A stretch of 44,094 nucleotides of DNA from Phycisphaerae bacterium (GTDB taxonomy: Bacteria > Planctomycetota > Phycisphaerae > SM23-33). Under the pieces are notes generated by a model, which made no database searches, was not told the origin of the DNA, and saw only the letters and a list, made by a program, of their open reading frames with translations. Location: positions 1 to 44,094 of the forward strand of contig WRDM01000020.1 in the NCBI GenBank assembly GCA_009783465.1, in the 5' to 3' direction. Numbering within the stretch: position 1 is the first letter of the stretch; every line of letters starts with the position of its first letter. The position numbers and the translations under genes are program-made. Below are positions 40,929-44,094 of this stretch, one piece after another.

Positions 40929-40977
40929 CGTAGCATGGGCGTCTCGCCCATGAGTCCCACGGGCATCTTGCCCGTGG
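40929..40977 (+). repeat. right end of REPIN-like element copy 2 (two hairpins)
   Basis: CGTAGC, then CATGGGC-GTCTC-GCCCATG, GAGTC, CACGGGC-ATCTT-GCCCGTG. It has the same plan as 7831-7879, but the C/G and T/A outer pairs are exchanged between the two hairpins. It is inverted relative to the element end at 41058-41081. Confidence 0.85.
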
Positions 40978-40991
40978 CCGAGATGGGCAGA

Positions 40992-41024
40992 AATTTCGTA
41001 TCGTGAAACCATTGCCGCCCACAC
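40992..41024 (-). repeat. conserved core of REPIN-like element copy 2
   Basis: Read on the minus strand: GGTGTGGGCGGCAATG, then GTTTCACGATACGAAAT. It matches the core at 7911-7943, with transitions at several positions, and shows that copy 2 is inserted in the reverse orientation. Confidence 0.75.
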
Positions 41025-41057
41025 CGACTCCAAAACGCTCTTTCAAAGGCCACGTTT

Positions 41058-41081
41058 GCACGGGCGAGACGCCCGTGCTAC
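41058..41081 (-). repeat. left end of REPIN-like element copy 2 (one hairpin)
   Basis: On the minus strand: GTAGCACGGGC-GTCTC-GCCCGTGC. Only the first hairpin is present. Its first G is the last base of the TAG stop of the RicT-like gene, and its own TAG follows in frame, giving tandem stops. Confidence 0.85.
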
Positions 41082-43168
41082 TAATTCTCGCTCGCTCCTC
41101 CGCCCTGGCGTCGGCCTCGGCGTCGGCGACGGCGTTTTCGTCGTCGGTCGCCGCCTTCGCTTTCGGCGGGGCCGTGCGGGCCTCGACCGGCGCCAGCGGC
41201 CCGGCCTGCGGGTTGACCTGCGGGGGCGTTTTCGTCGGCGGATTCTTCCTCGTCGCCATCCTCTTCCGCATCGGCGCCCTCGTCGTCCGGCAAGCCCGTC
41301 AGCATATCCTCCAGCGTGGGCCTGTTGACCGCATTGCCCGCCGCGCGATCCGTCGACAACACCGGCGGGCTTGCCGCGACGAAGCGAAGCGAAGGCGGAA
41401 CACTCACACCCGCGATGCCCGGCTCGACGCTGGGTTGACGAATCTCCGACTCCTCCGCCGGCGAGGCTTCTCGTGATGCGGGCGTCCCGTCTTCGCTTCG
41501 CTTCGTCGCGGCAAGCCCGCCCGCGTTTGAGGCCGTGAATTTTCCATCCTCTGTTGTCCTGCCCAATGGAACGCCCAGCGCGGGCGACCCGTCTCCGCTC
41601 TGTTCCGTCGTGGCCGGGCCGCCCGCGTCACGGACCGGCTTGCCCATCTCGTCCCGAAGCAACCGGGGCGGCAGCTTCTCCTTCACCTCGCGTCGAGGCC
41701 GGCGGTCCTGCTGCGGCTCGACCATCGCCGGCGCGGCCACGTCCCGCTCGACAATATCCTCGTTCGCGATCACCGTCTGCGTGAAATCCGGCAGCAGCAC
41801 GCGAACCAACTGCGTGATGATCTGCCCGTCCAGCACCTTGCCCAGCACGCCGTCCTTCGTCTTGACCCAGATGTTCTTGTGCGGCAGCCGCTTGCGAAGC
41901 TCCTCGTAGCCGACGTCCTCATACCACAAACAGCACATCAGCCGCCCGCAGCGGCCGGAAATCTTCGACGGGTCCAGCGTCGCCTTCTGCGTCTTGGCCA
42001 TCCGCATCGAAACGGGCTTGAGGTCCTTGAGGAACTGCTGGCAGCAGCACCGCTGGCCGCACCGCTCGAAGTCACCGACGAGCCGGGCCTCGTCCCGCGC
42101 GCCCACCTGCCGCATCTCGATCCGCGTGCGGTACTGCGTCGCGAGGCGGCGGACCAGTTCGCGAAAATCCACACGGATCTCCGCGTTGAAATAGAAGATG
42201 ATCCGCTCGCCGCCCAGCAGGTGCTCGACCGTCACCAGCCGCATCGGCAGGTTCAACTCGCGGATCTGCTGACGGCAGTAGACGCCCTCCTCGCGGGCGT
42301 TGGTTTCGAGGTGCCTCTGCTCGACGACGTCCTGCGGATTGGCCAACCGGAGAATCTTCCCGTCGCGGCGGTAGGGATATTCCTCGCCGCACGCGCGGAT
42401 GTAGTCGCGAAGCACGCCGTCGTTGATGCCGCGGCGGCAGGCGGATTTGCATTGTCGGCTGACGGCCTGGAGGACCTCGCCCAGTTCCACGCCGCGTTCG
42501 GTGCGGATGACGACCCGCGTGCCGGGCGTCGGTGTGACGGCCAGGGCGTGGCGGAATTCCCCGATGTGCTGCATGGTTCCGTATCGGACGACGACGCGGC
42601 CTGTTTCGGGGCCCGCGTCGGTCGCGTCGGCATCGCCTTCCGACGACGCACGAGCATCCGCTGCCGCCCCGCAGCAGGTTGCTCCGCAGGCCGACGACGC
42701 GCAGCCAACGGCCGCACAGGCCGACGGCTCCGATCGGCCGACGTCGCTCAGGACCATCGGCCGGGATTCGTCGATGTCGCTCAACACGGTCGCCGCCTGA
42801 TTGGGATCGTCGCCCTCGTCGCTCGGCGGAGCATACGAGGCCGACTCCTCCTCGTCCCGCCGCCGGCGCGGCGCGTCCAGAACAAACACCTCGTCGGCGT
42901 CAACGGACTCGTCCGACTCCGCCGCCCGAGGCCGCGAGACTTCCTGCTGCCGCGACGGCGGTTGTGAATTCTGCGGGGACGGCTGCCGTTGCGAATGGCG
43001 TTGATGCCGCGAATGCCTCGCGGAAAACGAACCCTGCGCGGAGGGCAATTGTTGCGAAGAAGACGAAGAATCTTGCGCAGACGAAGAGTCCTGCGCAGAA
43101 TACGAACCCTGCGGCCGATCGGCGTCATCGCCGGCCGCCTGGGGAGGCGTGGAAGGCACGTCGCTCAT
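41081..43168 (-). CDS. PSP1/RicT-like protein with long disordered ends
   Basis: A 695-residue protein whose middle (about 190-460) is the PSP1 domain of Bacillus RicT/YaaT: VVVRYGTMQHIGEFRH, then RQCKSACRRG, RCGQRCCCQQFL and ISGRCGRLMCCLWYE. The conserved cysteines are those that bind iron-sulfur clusters in RicT, a factor linked to RNase Y-dependent RNA processing. Around it are about 190 N-terminal residues rich in Ser/Gln, acidic residues and a Cys-rich patch (SACAAVGCASSACGATCCG). About 230 C-terminal residues end in a strongly acidic, then strongly basic tail (RRRKRRRRRRGRRQ). Typical RicT proteins have about 275 residues. The start at 43168 follows GGGAG. The stop touches a REPIN-like element. 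Confidence 0.85.
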   Translation of the reverse strand: MSDVPSTPPQAAGDDADRPQGSYSAQDSSSAQDSSSSSQQLPSAQGSFSARHSRHQRHSQRQPSPQNSQPPSRQQEVSRPRAAESDESVDADEVFVLDAPRRRRDEEESASYAPPSDEGDDPNQAATVLSDIDESRPMVLSDVGRSEPSACAAVGCASSACGATCCGAAADARASSEGDADATDAGPETGRVVVRYGTMQHIGEFRHALAVTPTPGTRVVIRTERGVELGEVLQAVSRQCKSACRRGINDGVLRDYIRACGEEYPYRRDGKILRLANPQDVVEQRHLETNAREEGVYCRQQIRELNLPMRLVTVEHLLGGERIIFYFNAEIRVDFRELVRRLATQYRTRIEMRQVGARDEARLVGDFERCGQRCCCQQFLKDLKPVSMRMAKTQKATLDPSKISGRCGRLMCCLWYEDVGYEELRKRLPHKNIWVKTKDGVLGKVLDGQIITQLVRVLLPDFTQTVIANEDIVERDVAAPAMVEPQQDRRPRREVKEKLPPRLLRDEMGKPVRDAGGPATTEQSGDGSPALGVPLGRTTEDGKFTASNAGGLAATKRSEDGTPASREASPAEESEIRQPSVEPGIAGVSVPPSLRFVAASPPVLSTDRAAGNAVNRPTLEDMLTGLPDDEGADAEEDGDEEESADENAPAGQPAGRAAGAGRGPHGPAESEGGDRRRKRRRRRRGRRQGGGASEN

Positions 43169-43379
43169 GGCGACTCCCTGGAGCCTGCCGAAACCCATTC
43201 GGAAACAGACTCTCTATGTCCGCCGCGGCGCCCCGCGGAACCAACCGATTTCCAGTCCCCCGGCCGCGTACGCCGAGGCTCCAAACGCCCGGTAACGGGC
43301 CAGCCATCCGCCACACCCGCACGAAGCGGCAGCGGCGGACAGACGAATTGTACCCAATACCCCGCCAACGCCAAAACGA

Positions 43380-43477
43380 AATTATGGCTTCGCCTGTTTG
43401 CGTTGTGGAACGTGGTGTACGACAAAACGTTCGGTCGTACACCACGTTCCACAACGCAAACAGGCGAAGCCATAATT
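43380..43477. repeat. perfect 44-bp inverted repeat
   Basis: 43380-43423 is exactly the reverse complement of 43434-43477, with a 10-base loop AAAACGTTCG. The arm contains GGCTTCGCCTGTTTGCGTTG, related to the GGCTTGCCGTTTTGCG stems at 18540 and 39319. The tsaE stop codon TAA (43478-43476) forms its edge. The rest of the 43169-43475 gap holds no gene. Confidence 0.95.
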
Positions 43478-43910
43478 ACGCCAGTGGCGTCACCTCGATC
43501 TGTCGGCTGGTCTGCCCCGTGGCGGCAATCTCCACGTGCCAGTGGCGGCGGGGGAGTGCGGTTGGGGCGCGGTCGGCCCATTCGATCAGGACGATGCCCT
43601 CCTGGAGCATTTCGTCCAGGCCGAGGCTTGGCAGTTCCAGTTCCGGCTGTTTCATGCGGTAGAGGTCGATGTGGAAAATCCTCACGCGGGCAGGGTATTC
43701 CTGCACTAACACGAACGTCGGGCTGGAGACCATGTTCGCCTGCGTCAGCCCCAGACCGGCCGCGATGCCTCGCGTCAAGGCCGTCTTGCCCGCGCCGAGG
43801 TCGCCGATCAAGGCAACGCAATCCCCCCGCCGCAGCCGCGACGCCAGGTGCCGGCCAAAGGCGAACGTTTCGTCAACCGACGTTGTTTCGATGGTTTCGA
43901 TTGTTTCCAT
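43476..43910 (-). CDS. tsaE: tRNA threonylcarbamoyladenosine biosynthesis protein TsaE
   Basis: A 144-residue ATPase partner of TsaB and TsaD in making t6A37 in tRNA. GDLGAGKTALTRGIAAGLG (36-54) is the P-loop. SPTFVLVQEYPARVRIFHIDLYR and the later VLIEWADRA are typical YjeE/TsaE blocks. The start at 43910 gives METIETIETTSVDETFAFG and the family's usual length; the open frame continues upstream into repeats. The ribosome site is weak. A GACCGAA heptad array lies about 23 bases upstream and a 44-bp inverted repeat begins at the stop codon, so the gene is boxed in by repeats. Confidence 0.93.
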   Translation of the reverse strand: METIETIETTSVDETFAFGRHLASRLRRGDCVALIGDLGAGKTALTRGIAAGLGLTQANMVSSPTFVLVQEYPARVRIFHIDLYRMKQPELELPSLGLDEMLQEGIVLIEWADRAPTALPRRHWHVEIAATGQTSRQIEVTPLA

Positions 43911-43932
43911 ACGCAAGATTTTACCATGTTCA

Positions 43933-43960
43933 GACCGAAGACCGAAGGCCGAAGGTACGA
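43933..43960 (+). repeat. solitary GACCGAA heptad array
   Basis: GACCGAA, GACCGAA, GGCCGAA and GGTACGA stand in tandem. The unit is shared with the hairpin at 39257. No complementary arm was found within the remaining sequence, so this is either a single arm or cut by the window. Confidence 0.6.
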
Positions 43961-43986
43961 TCTGCAGGGCAAACGCATGTAACGTG

Positions 43987-44032
43987 ACGCGGGCATCTTG
44001 CCCGCGTGTCTCGCGGGCGCGAGCGCCCGCGT
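43987..44032. repeat. double hairpin related to the REPIN-like ends
   Basis: CGCGGGC-ATCTT-GCCCGCG is followed by TGTCTC and GCGGGCGCGAGCGCCCGC. It keeps the GGGC-ATCTT-GCCC core of the other ends but with CGC/GCG outer pairs, another compensated change in the stem. Confidence 0.65.
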
Positions 44033-44094
44033 CCGACGACGAAACACCTGATTTTTCCACGGCGCAAACGGTGTGGAACGATCCGCGAGGGCAA

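Noticed and set aside
40920..41033. N-terminal extension of the kinase to an ATG at 41033
   Set aside because: The extra residues are a translation of the REPIN-like element; the kinase fold starts at MSAKLISIIG.

Overview
The window looks like a chromosomal segment from a Planctomycetota bacterium, most likely of the Phycisphaerae type. This is inferred from gene families: tandem prepilin-like proteins with an A|FTLIE cleavage site and a C-terminal H...DG motif, a DUF1570-type metallopeptidase lipoprotein, an exosortase/EpsI exopolysaccharide locus, and GC-rich genes separated by many hairpin repeats. No rRNA, tRNA, CRISPR array, complete IS element or phage block was seen.

Layout. 0.1-2.3 kb: three tandem prepilin-like genes on the minus strand, the last one truncated. 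2.4-6.0 kb: dnaE, whose stop codon lies inside a 118-bp inverted-repeat element. 6.1-10.1 kb, plus strand: a frameshifted phage-type nuclease remnant, a DUF1570-like lipoprotein, a REPIN-like element, a uroporphyrinogen-decarboxylase-family methyltransferase and a toxin-antitoxin pair with a palindromic operator. 10.2-15.9 kb, minus: a hybrid histidine kinase with HD-GYP and GGDEF response regulators (a c-di-GMP phosphorelay). 16.2-18.1 kb: two overlapping nucleotide-sugar epimerase genes. 18.7-20.9 kb, plus: a secreted protein of unknown function. 21.4-23.4 kb, minus: pheT of the short type. 23.7-36.9 kb, minus: an exopolysaccharide/exosortase locus (Wzz-BY-kinase fusion, giant TPR protein, EpsI-like protein, exosortase, Wza-like exporter, TPR/HEAT protein). 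37.3-44.0 kb, minus: a degenerate HtrA-like PDZ protein, panD, panC, a deoxynucleoside-kinase-like gene, a RicT/PSP1 protein and tsaE.

The most unusual content is between the genes. At least five kinds of hairpin repeat are present. (1) A REPIN-like element occurs twice in opposite orientation (7831-8006 and 40929-41081); its ends are GGGC-loop-GCCC hairpins whose outer base pairs covary, and its two copies share an internal core. (2) Hairpins have arms built of tandem heptads or octads beginning G-R-C, with unequal unit numbers in the two arms. (3) A subfamily of these has a conserved GGCTTATGA apex and occupies successive gaps in the 34-39 kb region. (4) A perfect 44-bp inverted repeat begins at the tsaE stop codon and has relatives at 18.5 and 39.3 kb. 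(5) A roughly 380-bp long inverted repeat lies at 21.0-21.4 kb, with a fragment at the window start. Several elements supply or touch stop codons (dnaE, panD, tsaE, ricT-like), and one lies only nine bases from a start codon.

Together the genes suggest a surface-polysaccharide-producing, exosortase-equipped planctomycete with a c-di-GMP signalling relay next to its sugar-precursor and exopolysaccharide genes, plus ordinary housekeeping genes. All functions are read from motifs by eye; no database search was run.
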